From Opeltia flavorubescens (taxonomy: Eukaryota > Ascomycota > Lecanoromycetes > Teloschistales > Teloschistaceae): a stretch of DNA of 64,000 bases. Positions 32,529 through 45,014 of this stretch are shown here, in pieces; the stretch's first letter is position 1, and every line of letters starts with the position of its first letter. Location of the stretch: contig KE546970.1 in NCBI GenBank assembly GCA_000442125.1, forward strand, positions 1,232,667 through 1,296,666, given 5' to 3'. The notes under the pieces are model-generated. The model saw nothing but the letters and a program-made list of their open reading frames with translations. It had not been told where the DNA came from and ran no database searches. The position numbers and the translations under genes were made by a program.

Positions 32529-35500
32529 TCTACACTGTTACAGAGCACAGGTTGTAGGAGTAACGATTCCATGTTGCGTACCAGGCCTGCAAGGAGATCA
32601 GGTCGTGATGAGGCTGATTCGATCCCTCGGACATTGGGACGATTGGCATAGCGCCTGCAGATGCTCCGTCAGCTCAATTTGATTGGTCACTGCAGTCCAC
32701 ACAAGGCAATGATGGCTTGCATTTGCATGAACAGTCGGAACATCTTTATAGGCTGGTAAAGGCCTTCAGGAACAACGCTGTGCTGAAGGCTTGATCTCCT
32801 TTCTTTCAATATACTGAATCACCTTAAGTCCTGCAATGTACAGACAAGAGGTTTGCACTGCCGAATCTGCCGAGAGCCCTGGGGGTGGGACAAAAGATGT
32901 AGAAGGGTGAGACTGGTTAGACAATGATACATTGATCTGGCTATCGCTTTGTGCAAGGTTCATCGTAACTTTAAACTTATGCCATCTTCTCATTATCTGA
33001 TTTAGAGAGACATGACATCAGTAGGTAATTTCGCTACGAAGTCGGATTATGCAGGAGACAACTGGCTCGAAAGTTCACAGCAGGAACCATGGAAACTAGA
33101 GATTTTGTGACCGGTGATATATTTAATCATAGGATGAGAATGTCATTTTACATCATAAGACACACGGAAAAGATCAAGGTAGTCGACCGTAGCTTCGGCC
33201 CATGCTGCCTCCTTTGGAAACATATGTGCCATCTAACCGTGTTGCTAAAGATAAGATGACTTCCACAATGGTGGGTAGCTACTCAGGGTACTCATACTAG
33301 GACCATGGCACCACAGCTAAATCGATTTATCCCGCCACCTATGAGACAATGATACTGTATCAAAGGGGAGGATCATGTTGGAGAAAATCGTGATACTTTG
33401 ACAATTGCAGACTGGACAAGAGCAAGATGGGCCAAGAACCATGAATTACTAAGATTTGACCGAGCTGCACCTCCGTACTTTTCTGTTTTGGATTGGACTA
33501 TGGTGCATTTTGTCGTGCCAAAACTATCACCATCTCGACGGACTCTCAACCCAAGGCCATGGCAGACGCTTCATGAATGATGCGATAGCGAGGACCACCA
33601 CAACGGCATATGATACCATCAGACCCTGGAGAGGATGCAGTGATGTCGTCCACCTTCGGCGAGGACGGAAAAAGACTACTGTCGAAAGGCGCAAGATGAT
33701 TGGTCCAAGTTGCATTACTCTTCCGCGTGGAGCAGGGACCGCTATAACCTATCAGCTTGCATATATGCGCCAGGGGAAGCTTACGCTTATATTGTAGTTC
33801 ATGCCGGCCCCATTCCTGACCTCCCATTTGTTGACTCTCGCATCTGCTTTGACTTGTGCGCGCAGCAAAGTTTGCTCACCTGAGTCTCGCGGACCCAGCA
33901 GTCAGGTCAAGCGCTAGGTCTAAACGGGCATGCATAATAGTAAATTTGAACGTCAATGGAAGTGTGCAATATCAGAATTGAAGGAAAACCGCCCTCGATT
34001 GTATTGAAACTAGAAGACGCAAGGCTCCGAACGCGTTTGTTGATGTTCTCTCTTCAGCCCTGTCTCTTGTTTATTTCCCAGCCGCAGCAGCCGGCCCCTT
34101 AACAACAATAACAAGAGACTAGGCAATCTGTGCTCGCCTGCCTGGAATGGTCCTACCTCATGGTATGAGCTACTGCAATTGCCCCCCTGCGGATCAGCTC
34201 CATGTCGAACGTCGATGAACACGGAATGTGCCAATGGTCATGGTCGATGCCGCGAGGCGCTCAAGTCACCGGCATCCCATTGGGCCAAAGGTGCATCAGA
34301 GCAACGCCCTGGGTCAGTGAAACTTCCCGCTTGACTGCGACTGTACAAGGCTTGTATCCAAGTCGATCCACAAACATTCTCATTGGCCGGTCAAAGCTTC
34401 CTGGGAGGGTTGATCGTGGAATCCAAGATATCGGCGTGACAACTCATCCCAACCATAGCAGCTTTTGGTCATCTGGATCGGTTCGCCCTTACACCGCATC
34501 CATACCGTGTTTCGAAATGACGAAGATCGGAACTCTCGGATGCAAAACCGCCAAGGAGAGTAAATGCAACGCGGACGTGATCACCGCCTAGAGCGGGCCA
34601 TTGCAACAGAAGGAGGCTGGCTCAAAGTTCAGCGAGTCAAATGAGAGCTCGGACGAACGAAGTGCCGGCCAAGGGGGAAAGGTTGTCTGATTGAAAGGCT
34701 GACAGAGAGTAAGATTCATTAGTCTCGAAAACTACTGGACAATGGAAAGATAGCTTGCAAGCCCCGCATTGATGGCGAGTGAAAAAGCTGAGAAGTTGAA
34801 GATCGACCTGAAGCATTGGATGGAAGTTACGGCTATGAGGAAACAGTACGGTCCATGCTGGCAGGGATTCAGGAGCGGTACCACACAATATCGGGCACTC
34901 GCAGTCGAGAATCTCCTCTGTCGCTGATGATCTCGATCTCCTTGTGCTGATTGCGTTGCGTGTGAATCCCATCTTGTCCAATGACTAGCAATCCCACATC
35001 TCCACTTGACATGACATGGATTACTCCGGAGGCATACAAGTTTCCGCGGTTCGGGCAGCGCTCATGTGACTGGATAGCGATGTGAAGCTCCTATGTAATT
35101 GTGACTGTGACCACTCAAGAAGCTCGGCTTGACGTAAAGCGGATGAGACAAATATCACGAAATTGATAGCTCTTTGCCAGATGACTGGACCAAGTGTGCC
35201 GGTTGCCATACCCTGGGACCTTGTCTCCTTGCTCGAGCTGACTTAAAGGCGTTGATCTGGGGGCTAAAAAAGTCCCGGCAACATTTCCCTGGGAATTCGC
35301 ATTGGGCCAGGTGCCACCATGGTCTGCCGATGCGAGAGGTGATTGGAGGAAATGAAAGATCTGAGCTTTTGAGACTTGCAGGACCTTGACTGCTGTGCCG
35401 TCGACACTGATAGCGTGATTTTCTGTTTACGAGAAAGGTGGAGACAATGAAAGAAGACTAATCACGCCCACACTTAGGATAACATAAATATCAGCTTCTT

Positions 35501-35839
35501 GCTCTCGAAATCCAGTTGTTTCCATCTGCAACAAAGTCCGTCGCAAGTTCGAAGATTCTTTTACCTTTGGCAAGTGAGCTTGGAAAAGATTTGTGAAACC
35601 ATCAAGAGTATTTCAAAATTCTACTCGTTCAGGTGTGTTGCTACCTCCAGTCACAATTGCTTCTTGGGGGATGGAACTCTAATATGAGGAAGCACCAGGT
35701 ACGAAACTACTACTGGGCGTATAAGGCGAATCCGTGGGGAACGAATCAAGAGAGAACATAGACAAAGAGGTAAAACATAGGGCAAAAGGCCTGACAGCGA
35801 AAGACGATAGCAGCTAACCGAAAAAGGGTTATAGTAAAA
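32529..35839. other. 3.3-kb interval without a recognisable gene
   Basis: The longest gene-free stretch of the window. The largest frames are 129 codons (34202-34591, plus), 119 codons or fewer elsewhere, and none shows a domain, signal peptide, transmembrane run or joinable exons. Base composition looks similar to neighbouring intergenic DNA and not AT-rich, so there is no sign of a mutated repeat. It may hold a long leader and promoter, a non-coding transcript, or an old gene remnant. Confidence 0.45.
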
Positions 35840-36172
35840 ATGTGCTTCTTTGACCAACATCGATTTGCTTGCGGTGATTGGAAATGGGGACACTTCCGAC
35901 AGCATTGCAACAGAGAATATCGCACAGGCGAAACATGTGGTATGAAACTGATCATGCAAACGGTCCCTGTCGGTCAGAAATGCAAACTCTGCGACAAAAT
36001 CGATACCAAACAACGTCGCCGGAGTGCGGAAGAAGAGCGCATCAACCGTTGGAAGAGGGAAGGAGGAAAGTTCCGTGCTTCCATTGATCGCTCTTACGAC
36101 ATGATTAAATCCTTAGATCGAGAAATCTATGAGCTCCGCAACGAGCGTACGAGGAAACGACTGGTTGTTTGA
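35840..36172 (+). CDS. Small Cys-rich conserved fungal protein
   Basis: A single exon of 110 residues. It begins MCFFDQHRFACGDWKWGHF and carries two Cys pairs or clusters (C2/C11/C23 and C33, then C48 and C51 in GQKCKLCDKI) that could bind zinc. A basic, helical C-terminal half follows (RRRSAEEERINRWKREG, SLDREIYELRNERTRKR). The pattern CxxxYxTGETCGMK followed by CKLC looks like a small uncharacterised protein common in filamentous ascomycetes, as I recall it; no function is known to me. The ATG is preceded by an A-rich context, and there is no frame upstream. Confidence 0.65.
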   Translation: MCFFDQHRFACGDWKWGHFRQHCNREYRTGETCGMKLIMQTVPVGQKCKLCDKIDTKQRRRSAEEERINRWKREGGKFRASIDRSYDMIKSLDREIYELRNERTRKRLVV

Positions 36173-36869
36173 AATAGGTGGCAGTCGCTTGATGGTACTT
36201 CGGTATGCGGCTGACCGTGGCTGTTTGGGGACTTCCGCGGTGGAATGCTGGAACCGCTGGACCACTTGAGCTTGCTGTTTCAAGGATAGGGTTTTCTTTC
36301 GGGTTGATAGTTTGAATTCAACGAATACCAGTTTCTCATTTGTCAATGCCTTGAGCTCTTTGTGATGGTATGACAGCTTAGCCGCTGGCCCCTTAGCAGC
36401 CTTGGGGGGGTGTCTCATCTGAAGAAAGTCTGCACTACATGGTCATATCTTCTGCCTCGCTCTGATTGAAGTATTCTTCAATCAGCTCAAAAAGACATGA
36501 TATGATGAGCTATGATGAAAAGTATGGCGGACGAATGGCTTTATGATGGTTGTCGTTCGACTGCACGATGTGTTGTCAATGTGTCAGTTGTCCAGCTAAT
36601 ACCAAAGTGGCATAGCTTGAGAAGCCCAACGTACTTCGAAGCAGTATTTATTTTTGAACTTCACAAATGTATGTAGTGTAGTGCAAAGATTCCTTACTGT
36701 TGGAGCTCAATAACATTTTGAGCTCAATGAAATCGAAATCGGTGTATCGGTACATCACACCAAAAAATGGAAATCAATTTGAAGTGGAGCAACATGCCTT
36801 TTATGGTATTGTTTGGTATGAGGACGCTAGTGAGCTCAAATGTTAACAGATAATACAATGGTCCAATGA
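36173..36869. other. Convergent intergenic region
   Basis: About 700 bp between the small Cys-rich gene and the proteasome gene. A minus frame at 36113-36418 overlaps the end of the Cys-rich gene and has no features. No RNA gene or repeat recognised. Confidence 0.45.
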
Positions 36870-37790
36870 TCACCCTGCTTCTGCGTCCTCCTGCTTCGCC
36901 AATCCATGCTCTTTGAGTAAGGTTGTTATTTCGTCTGCTCCCCAGAGATGGTGGTATATCTTGCCATCCTTCGTTTTACCTACTGTGGCAAATTCAACTG
37001 AATAGAGCGTTAGCATATGACACTTTATAGCGAGGTTGTCCAAATACGCACTCTTCTCGCTACTTAATTTTGTCGAGTCCATGGTCTTACTCAGCACCTT
37101 GACAGCCATTCCGCAAGCTTCTCTCAGGTTGCACTCTTCCTTGTAGTCTTGTTTTAGTAGGCTCTGTGCGCTTGCATTATTCGCGCCAACGCTTGTGGCT
37201 TTCCAACCACCGTAATTCCCACTAGGGTTGCTCTGATATAATTGAAATTGTCGTTGGGGATCGTAGCCGGCATAGATGAATGAAACGCCAAAGGGTCTAA
37301 GGCCACCGTGCTGAGTATAGCCCTGCTTGAGATCACATAACCGCCGGACCAGTTGCTCGCAAGGTATGTCTTCGTTGTAAGTCAGAAGATATCTTTGGGC
37401 GGCTTGCCGGGCATAGTTGATAAGGATATTTGCATCTGCTGTCATGCCTGCCACAGCACATATCATATTACTAAACCATAAATCAGCATCTAGAGGCATA
37501 GTCGAATTCTGAGGGAGAGTCATCGTACTCATTCAAAGTATAGAGCTTTTCAGCAGATGTATCTTGCTCCAGCAATTTGCTCGTGACTTTCCTCTCAGCT
37601 GCCAGAACTATTCCATCATTTGCCAAGATACCGATGGCGGTACCAGCATGAGAGATGGCTTCTAACGCATATTCCACTTGATAAAGGCGACCCTCTGGGG
37701 AGAAGATCGTTGTCTATTGGTGCACATCAATCAACAAAGAGAAGCGTAGAGTGACCGGAGAATTACCCTTGAATCATATCTCCTCGCCAT
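36870..37790 (-). CDS. PRE9: 20S proteasome subunit alpha-3 (Pre9/PSMA4)
   Basis: Three exons (37767-37790, 37529-37713, 36870-37470) give 269 residues. The N-terminal alpha-subunit signature is split by the first intron and reads [28 protein letters not shown]. It continues with [41 protein letters not shown], and [13 protein letters not shown]. The C-terminal part follows the alpha-type-4 pattern ([20 protein letters not shown]). The subunit is structural in the outer ring of the 20S core and helps form the gate; it has no catalytic Thr. It is divergent from the WW-FF gene with only about 250 bp between the starts. Confidence 0.93.
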
Positions 37791-38037
37791 GACTTACAGA
37801 GAGTTCCAAAAGGGTAGAGTATAGAAACTTTAGGGTGTAAGCAACCCGCTCATGTTGGTGTAAGAATGGAGCTCCGGCAAGCTTCAACTCGCTTCAAACG
37901 CGTTGCTTCAGCCCTACCAATCGGAAACGAGCCGAGGCAGCGCTTTTACTTCGACGGCGAACTTCATTTGCTGACACCGGCTGGTAGTTCGTACACACTC
38001 TGGTAATTCACTGTCCGGATCAAGAGGCCTCCCAATC
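37791..38037. promoter_or_regulatory. Compact bidirectional promoter, PRE9/WW-FF
   Basis: A 247-bp space between divergent starts. A CCAAT box lies in CTACCAATCGG near 37916. Neither gene can have a long separate promoter. Confidence 0.5.
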
Positions 38038-39850
38038 ATGCTCAAATCGACTTACAGACCCTCAGCAGCCCCGCAGCCCTTGCCTGCCGGCTGGACTGAG
38101 CATAAAGCTCCAACAGGTGCGTCTGCAGGAGCTGCTTTGAGGTGAGGATTTTAGACCTTTCCTGTTCGCATCCTGATATAATTTCTTAATCTACAGGGCA
38201 TTCGTACTACTATAATGCGGTCACTCAGCAGTCCACTTACACACGGCCATCATCAGATCATCCGCAGTCCTCGAGTAAACCACATCCTGATTCACAACAT
38301 AATCGCTTTTATCCTCGACCAGATATTTTACAACATTGGCCCCATTACTCACAGGATCTAGGTCAGGACCAAAGTCCTAAAAACAGGCACTCTCTCGTCA
38401 GAGGAGACTCCAGGATATCTGATAGTCGACACCGCCCCCAACCGAAAGATCGGCCAAGGACCAAGCATGAGATACCTGGCTGTGAACCATGGTTATTGGT
38501 CAAAACGAAGCTCGGTCGACGTTTTGTGTACAACCCAGAGCGAAATGAGAGTTTTTGGAAATTTCCACCTGATGTGATGAAGGCTGTGGTCGAATATGAT
38601 AGACTGGAAAGGGAGGGGAAGCTAGAGAGCAAGGAAAGCAGCGTACCTTCTAGAAAAGAGGAAGAACAACCTAGTCATGCTGCGGGCAAAGAAGAATTTA
38701 TGCCAGGTCCACTTCCTTTGGCTTCTCCAGGGAGACAAGATGAGTCACGGGACGAGAGCGATGAGTACGAGGAGGTTGAAGTCACGGACGAGGAGGATGA
38801 CGAAGAAGAGGGCACAACGAAGCGACAGAAGACAGGCGACGAGGAAGCGGAACAGCCGATCGAGTTCAATGAAGATGACATTGCATACCAGCTTGCCGCT
38901 ATGGGTCAGGACTACGGGTTGGACCCAGGCGAATACGGTAGTATCGAAGGGCAAGAACTTGAGGAAGGGGCTGAAGGGCTTCCACTTAGTGACGAGGATG
39001 CTAGCGCTTTATTTAAAGACATGCTTGACGACTATCATATCAACCCCTACAATCCCTGGGAGAAGCTAATCGACGAAGGTCGTATCATCGAAGATGACCG
39101 ATATACAGTGTTACCGAATATGAAGGCACGGAAAGATGTCTGGGACGAATGGAGCAGAGAGAGGATTCAGAGTCTCAAAGAACGCCGGCAGCAAGAAGAG
39201 AAAAAGGATCCCCGTATCCCTTATTTTGCTTTTTTGCAAGCAAAAGCCACCCCTAAGCTTTACTGGCCCGAATTTCGTCGCAAGTATATGAAAGAACCCG
39301 AGATGCGAAATACCAAATTGTCCGACAAAGAACGAGAAAAGTGGTACCGCGAGTACATTAATCGTGAGCCTACTAAGACCCTTGATGACTGGCATACCAC
39401 TTATACATCTTTATAGGGTTGAAGCTGCCAGAAAGCACACTCAAATCAGACGTAGTCTTAATGTTGAAATCAATGCCATTGCATACCCTTAATCGATCTA
39501 CCGCCATGGTAGCTCTTCCACCTGCTCTGCTCGCCGACATTCGCTATATCTCCCTGAGACCAACCGCGAGGGATCTACTTATTGAGACGCACATCTCTAC
39601 GCTGGCGGAAGCCCCCGAAGGTACAGATCTCAACGCTGAAGAACAAGAAATGAGTGCAAAGCGGAAGCAGGAACGAGAACGAAGAGAGGCATTGGCTGAA
39701 CGACAGATGCAAGTGCAAAGGGAGAAGAGAAGGGCTAGGGAGGCTCTAGAGTACAGCAAGGGTATGATGCGCGAAGGAGAGCAAGAAGTTGAGCGAGCTA
39801 TGAAAGTGGGCAGAGGAGGTCTGCTAGGTCATATGGAGACCGACGAATAA
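38038..39850 (+). CDS. WW-FF domain protein (Urn1/Dre4 type, splicing)
   Basis: Three exons (38038-38116, 38197-39363, 39417-39850) give 559 residues. An N-terminal WW domain reads LPAGWTEHKAPTGHSYYYN and STYTRP. A second, degenerate WW-like stretch (WLLVKTKLGRRFVYN, SFWKFP) comes near residue 155. After an acidic Glu/Asp region comes an FF domain (ALFKDMLDDYHINPYNPWEK) and a second FF-like segment (PKLYWPEFRRKYMKEPEM). The last exon is a charged helix ending HMETDE. The layout resembles S. pombe Dre4 and S. cerevisiae Urn1, linked to spliceosomes. Without the 53-nt intron at 39364-39416 the frame would stop early at 39416. Confidence 0.85.
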
Positions 39851-40113
39851 TATACTACGCCTTGAGACGACGAGACAATGATGAGATTTCCAAGCCTCGT
39901 TCTATGTTTGTTCGGCATGTCGTACAGGGAATGCTATTCGATTCTGAACGGCATGACAAGATGCAGGCATATTGCGCACATTCACCGAAATAGACGTCAA
40001 GGGACCATGCTGTGTTCCTGGGGTTTTTTGCGTCCACTTACTAGCAGAACCTGCTTTGATGGTGGGGATAGCATGTTTTCGCACTGGAAAGCGAGCGCCG
40101 AAGTAAGCTGGAT

Positions 40114-41034
40114 TTACCAAGTACCCCATTCGTTCTCGTCACCCTCACTGCTCGCCTCATCCGAAGCATGTCCATTCTCGTCGGGCGGCCTCGTCTCCTC
40201 TTCAACAGTAGAAGCTCCTTCCACCGCTCCACCTTCCCCCTTGCGCATCCTTAATTGCTCCCTTTTCTCCCTTAATCTCTTCACCCTATCCTCTAATTCC
40301 GCCATTTCCTCAAACTCCTCCTCCAATTGCCTCGCAGCATCTTCTTTCTCGCCCTCTACTTCCGCTTCTATCTTTTCCTTTGCTTGCCTGCTGGCTTGCT
40401 CACGCGATTGCGCGGCTAGTTCTGCGGCGGTCATTGGAGCAGCGCTGATGTCAGCTGCGGCGGTCAGGGCTGAGGTTTCGGGTGGTGGGCTAGCAATGTC
40501 TCGCTGAAAGGCGGCCCATTCGTCCTCGTCGACGGCTGCGTCTGGATCTGGGAGTTGGTTTGGGGGAGGATGTTGAGCAACGGCATTACTTGAAGCATCC
40601 GCGTCTATTGCGGCGACTTTCTGGACTTCGCCTGCTAGATTATCGGTTCGACGTTCTGGGAGGGTTTCGTTCCTCTTGGCACGAGGAGACGGAAGCTCTG
40701 TACGATCCACTAATTGCCCCGCCTTGGTCCTTTTCCTTGAGTCTTCATCCGAGCTTTCATCGTCGGCTTTGCGCTTCTTGCTGCTTTTCCCTTCGGCTGA
40801 TTGTTCGAGCTGAGCCACTGCTGCGGAAGGTTTCGTTAAAGGCTGGGCACGCGTCTTTTGAGCATTTGTGGCATGCTGAGTGGAATGTAGATGTTTATTC
40901 CAAAGAGCTTCAGTTTTAATTTGGACGTGACACACTAAGCATAAGAGTGTACCTGCGGTAGAGTATGAAAGATCAGGATGTGTGATGCGTCGACTAGCAC
41001 GCTCATTGCGTAGCATAGAACGGACATCGGCCAT
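40114..41034 (-). CDS. C2H2 zinc-finger protein, ZNF830/CCDC16-like
   Basis: A single exon of 306 residues. Near residues 32-54 a C2H2 finger reads LCLVCHVQIKTEALWNKHLH with a second His in STQH. It is followed by a disordered, Ser/Lys-rich linker, the motif DEDEWAAFQRDIASP, and a long C-terminal coiled coil (ARQLEEEFEEMAELEDRVKR). The order finger, linker, DEWAAFQRD, coiled coil is that of ZNF830, a protein found in spliceosomal and DNA-repair complexes in animals. The protein should be nuclear. It is divergent from BYE1 by about 600 bp, and its 3' end converges with the WW-FF gene. Confidence 0.72.
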   Translation of the reverse strand: MADVRSMLRNERASRRITHPDLSYSTAGTLLCLVCHVQIKTEALWNKHLHSTQHATNAQKTRAQPLTKPSAAVAQLEQSAEGKSSKKRKADDESSDEDSRKRTKAGQLVDRTELPSPRAKRNETLPERRTDNLAGEVQKVAAIDADASSNAVAQHPPPNQLPDPDAAVDEDEWAAFQRDIASPPPETSALTAAADISAAPMTAAELAAQSREQASRQAKEKIEAEVEGEKEDAARQLEEEFEEMAELEDRVKRLREKREQLRMRKGEGGAVEGASTVEEETRPPDENGHASDEASSEGDENEWGTW

Positions 41035-41648
41035 ACTGCTCGATTGGTACCTTAAGCAGAGGGTGTTCCAGACGAATCCATAGAAAGTGTATGAAATGAC
41101 TATCGCTCAAATCGGTATTGACGACCCGATATGATATGTCGACTCTAAGCGATACCCTAACGATCACGTGCCTGATTTGTAAGCTACTTAGCTTTCAGAT
41201 GGCGATCAACTCCGCTTTTCATTGCGCAACTTGAGACTTGCAATAGTTCATCAATCAATTGGACTACAGGTGAACCTAATTGTATCCTTACACCTCACCG
41301 CGCAACGGCCGATTGATATAAGCTACGCCGTGACTTTGCGCTACGACCCGAATTTCAGATTGCTCACTGGCGTCAGTTTCCTGCTCATAGCAACTGGGGG
41401 GCTGGTGATATCGGGAGGAGCGACATCAATCACAATAGCGAGGTGGATCGAAGGAAAAGCAGCGATTACTCCTGGGTCTTCTTTCGTTCTACATCTGCTA
41501 TCAGGCGCTCGTTTTGTGTTTGTGTTGTATGAGGGGCTTCGGTCTGTCTAGATACTGCTCTTCAAGCATCGAAGACAGACGCGTCTTGAGTGAAGCTTAT
41601 GACCAATCGTGATATTGCCCAAGTAAAAATCAGAGCATTATAGCCAAC
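41035..41648. promoter_or_regulatory. Divergent promoter region, ZNF830-like/BYE1
   Basis: A 614-bp region between divergent starts. A plus frame at 41222-41551 has a hydrophobic stretch but no ATG (it begins with TTG) and no joinable exon, so it is not called. Confidence 0.4.
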
Positions 41649-44562
41649 ATGTCCGGTATGTATCTATAATTCAAGGCGTACCTACGTCTTGTCTATCACC
41701 GTGGAGTCCTAAGCTAATCCGTCTGCAGACAGCGTACGCAAGTCCAGTCGAGCTACGAAGGGCCAGCATACAAAGAATTTCGAGCCAACAGACACTCCAA
41801 CTTCTAAGCCTCGAGGTAAAGGGAAGGGTTCCAAGGCTGCGAAACAAGCTTCCTCAGAGCCTGCACCGCCAGAGGAGGACGATGGCGATGCAATCATTCG
41901 CTGCATCTGCGGCTACGTGGTGGAAGATGAGGATGATGACAGGAAGATGATAATATGCGACAGCTGCGAGGCATGGCAACACAACGAATGCATGGAAGTG
42001 TCGTTGGATGATAGCGAATTGCCCGAGCAGTACTTTTGTGAGCAATGTAGGCCAGATCTACACCAAGATCTTTTGGCGAAGGTAGAGCGCGGCGAACGAC
42101 CATGGGAAGAGCTTGCTCGACGGAGAGAGCAGGAAGAGCAAGAGAAACAGGCACGCAGACGCAAGGGAGGTAAAAAAGGAAGGAGAGGCAGACCGAGTGA
42201 AGCTAAATCGGAACTGAAGCCTGAACTAAAGCCCGAGCCAAAGCAAGAAACCAAGACTGAGCCCAAGTCTGAGCCAAAGCCGGAACCCAAGAAGACCAAT
42301 GGCGTGCATGATAACGCTGCGGTTCCAACGACGCCTGTCGCCGTACCAGAACTCGAGTCGCGCGCCGAAGGTCTCCAAAAAAGGAAGTTCCCGGATGACA
42401 CGCCAGGTGAAGCGAAGTCGCCAAGTCAACAAGTAGGTCTTCTATTTATGCTTCCATGAATGGTTTGTTGACATTTTTAGGAACCTCAAAGCAAGATACG
42501 AAAGGTGTCCAGCCCCACGGACTCAAAGGCGTCTCTGCCTACTCCACGACGCAAGTCTAGTGTCATTGCGACCCCATCCACAACACCGGCCAAAGCTCTT
42601 TCAGGGAAGCGCGATCCGAAGACCGCGGTCTTACAGATGGAGTTGGTTGAGAACATATCAGATCTTCACAGCGACGCACGCAAGAAGATTGCTGGCGCTC
42701 TGGTAAAATTGTTCGTGGAGCAGACTAAGCATGCCCAGAAGGAAGGCGCGTTTAGTCTGCCTCCAAATCAAAGCGTCGAAGCTTTTGGTAACAAACTAGG
42801 GCTGGCAGTAGAATATGCAATATTCTTGAATTTTTGGGGCCAGTCAGCCGAGCAAAGTAGTCAGTACCCTGAGAAGTTCAGGACAATAAGTTACAACGTA
42901 AAGCAGAACCCGGCTTTACGGAATCGTCTCCTGACCGGTGACCTGTCGCCCAATGACTTCTCCAAGATGTCGTCTCATGACATGGCTAGCAAAGAACTAC
43001 AAGAGAAAACGGCCGAGATGAAAAGAGCTGCCGATCAACAAGCCATCCTAGTCGAGCAGCAGGGACCTAGGATAAGGAGGACGCACAAAGGCGAAGAATT
43101 CGTGGAAGGGCTAGAATCACAAGGTCCAACAGCGCCGGACAGCGTCTTCTCTGCTCCGGTTCGAAGGCCCAGGCCTGACGTCGAATCAGATCTACCACGA
43201 CCAACCAGTCCAGAAGCTGCCACCGCGCAGAGTCCTCAAGCCATCGAAGCACCTGACGATGTTGGGATCCCTGGAGCATCACCCACGGCTGTCCAACCGC
43301 TCTCTGTTGATACCAAGGCCCAACCTCGCCCACATATTACAAACGAGAGAAAGTCCTCGTCGAACTTCAACATCCAAGATGTTTGGTCTAGCGTTACCGG
43401 GCCAGACACCGACACGCCGAGGGCACGGCAAAATTTCCAGCAGACAGAACCCGAGAATATTGCGCCACCGCAGCAGGCACTCGGTGGATCTGGAGATGCG
43501 GATATTGATCGACTCTTGAAAGATGAAGAGCCTGAGGAAGAAGAACCATACTCACCCACTGAATATCCCACCGATCCTGACGCTCCAGTTTGGCGTGGTA
43601 AATTGGCAATGCAAGGTGTAGCCGAGTTCAACGGCGTAGGAAAACACGTCGCAGGGGCCAACCTAAGTGCAATGATCACTTGGGCCCAGCTCATGCCAAA
43701 TACCATGAATATCGAAGGTCGCATCGACATTGATCGCGCAAGCGAGTACTTATGCGGACTGAGGTGGAGTCAGTCAACAGATGTCAGTGTTGTTGCTGTC
43801 ACTCCAGCCGATGAAGAAGAAAGCAAGACCGCATTCAACAAGCTTTTCCAGTACTTCATCGACCGCAAACGCTATGGTGTCGTCGGTAAAAATGCAGTCA
43901 AGGATGTCAAAGACACTTACCTCGTCCCTCTTGAGGCGGGCGCTACCAAGAACCCTGAATTCATTGAATTGCTAGAGCAATGCACCATTCAGGCCCCCGT
44001 ATCTGAACGCATGCTTCTCATCACCTTCGTCATCCGCTCGAACAATCCTGCAGCAGGACAAGAAAATACACCTCGCCAGCTCGACGCTGCGGCTGTTGCC
44101 AGTCCTGTGAACACGAATGCAGCAGGAAACCATGCGCCCAACCCATTTCAAGCCCCAACTCCAGTCGGCATGCAGCCTGGCTATCATGGCTCACCTACTC
44201 CAGGAGCAGCATATCATGGCTCGCCTGCGCAACCACAAGGAGGCTTCCAAGGTACCCCTCCACAGCACCAGCATCCATACGGTATGCCCAACCAGCATTC
44301 ACCACCACAGCAACAGCAGCCGTCGTATCAGAATTCTTATAACGGTCCTGTAGGAATGGAAGCAGCCAAACAGGTTCTCGGCGACATGGTACATGCGCCC
44401 ACGGTCGGAGCGCTCCTCAATGAGGCACCCAATGCAGGCGTCATTGAGTTCGAAATTGTGAGGGAGTTATTCGAGCATGTGCCGGCTTCGACGAATAATT
44501 TCGAGATGTTGAGAGGGATGCTGGCTATGAAGTTAGACGAAGGATCACAGCGGCATGGCTAG
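41649..44562 (+). CDS. BYE1: Bye1-like PHD-TFIIS-SPOC transcription factor
   Basis: Three exons (41649-41655, 41729-42432, 42481-44562) give 930 residues; the first coding exon is only 7 nt. A PHD finger near residues 80-125 shows CICGYVVEDEDDDRKMIICD, CEAWQHNECM and CEQC. A Lys/Pro/Glu repeat region follows. Then comes the TFIIS central-like domain (VLQMELVENISDLHSDARKK) and a SPOC domain (VWRGKLAMQGVAEFNGVGKH). The C-terminal part is Pro/Gln/His-rich. In yeast Bye1 binds elongating RNA polymerase II and methylated H3K4 through these same three modules. All modules appear complete; the PHD cysteines and histidine are in place. Confidence 0.9.
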
Positions 44563-45014
44563 AATTTTTGACTTTCTTGAAACGAGAGAGAGTCAGGTAA
44601 CATTTTTTTCTTTGCTTTGAATGGCGTAGTTGGTGGTGGAAAAAGGCTCTATATTCCCATCTGTTGGCGCTGACTTGGGCTAAAATGGTACACGTGGAAC
44701 AGCTTCCGTGGGAAACGTTTTTCTTGAGAAATGGCGAGGAGAATTTGTCAGAGGACATTATATTACCCAAAAATGGCAGGACAGCTCCTGCTGGAGGTTT
44801 TCTCGATCAAATGAAAGTAATCGACTCAGCTAGATTTCTTAGTAGTTTAACTTTAGTATTTTGCATCAATGGACTTGCTTATGGCGTCGGACTGAAAATT
44901 ACCTCGGGCGAAATCATCCCAACTTGACATGTGTGGATGCACAGAGTGAACTCAAAATTGGCCACGATCTCTGCAAATAATTTGATCATACATATACATA
45001 TACACCGTAAAGTC
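44563..45014. other. Convergent intergenic region
   Basis: About 450 bp between the convergent BYE1 and GPI16 genes. A plus frame at 44664-44927 and a minus frame at 44525-44770 lack features. AT-rich near 44980-45010, as expected for 3' ends. Confidence 0.45.

Noticed and set aside
34202-34591. 129-codon plus frame in the gene-free interval
   Set aside because: No domain, signal peptide or helix pattern; composition looks like random translation and there is no partner exon.
41222-41551. 109-codon plus frame with hydrophobic stretch upstream of BYE1
   Set aside because: It begins with TTG, has no in-frame ATG, no joinable exon and no known domain; it lies in a divergent promoter.
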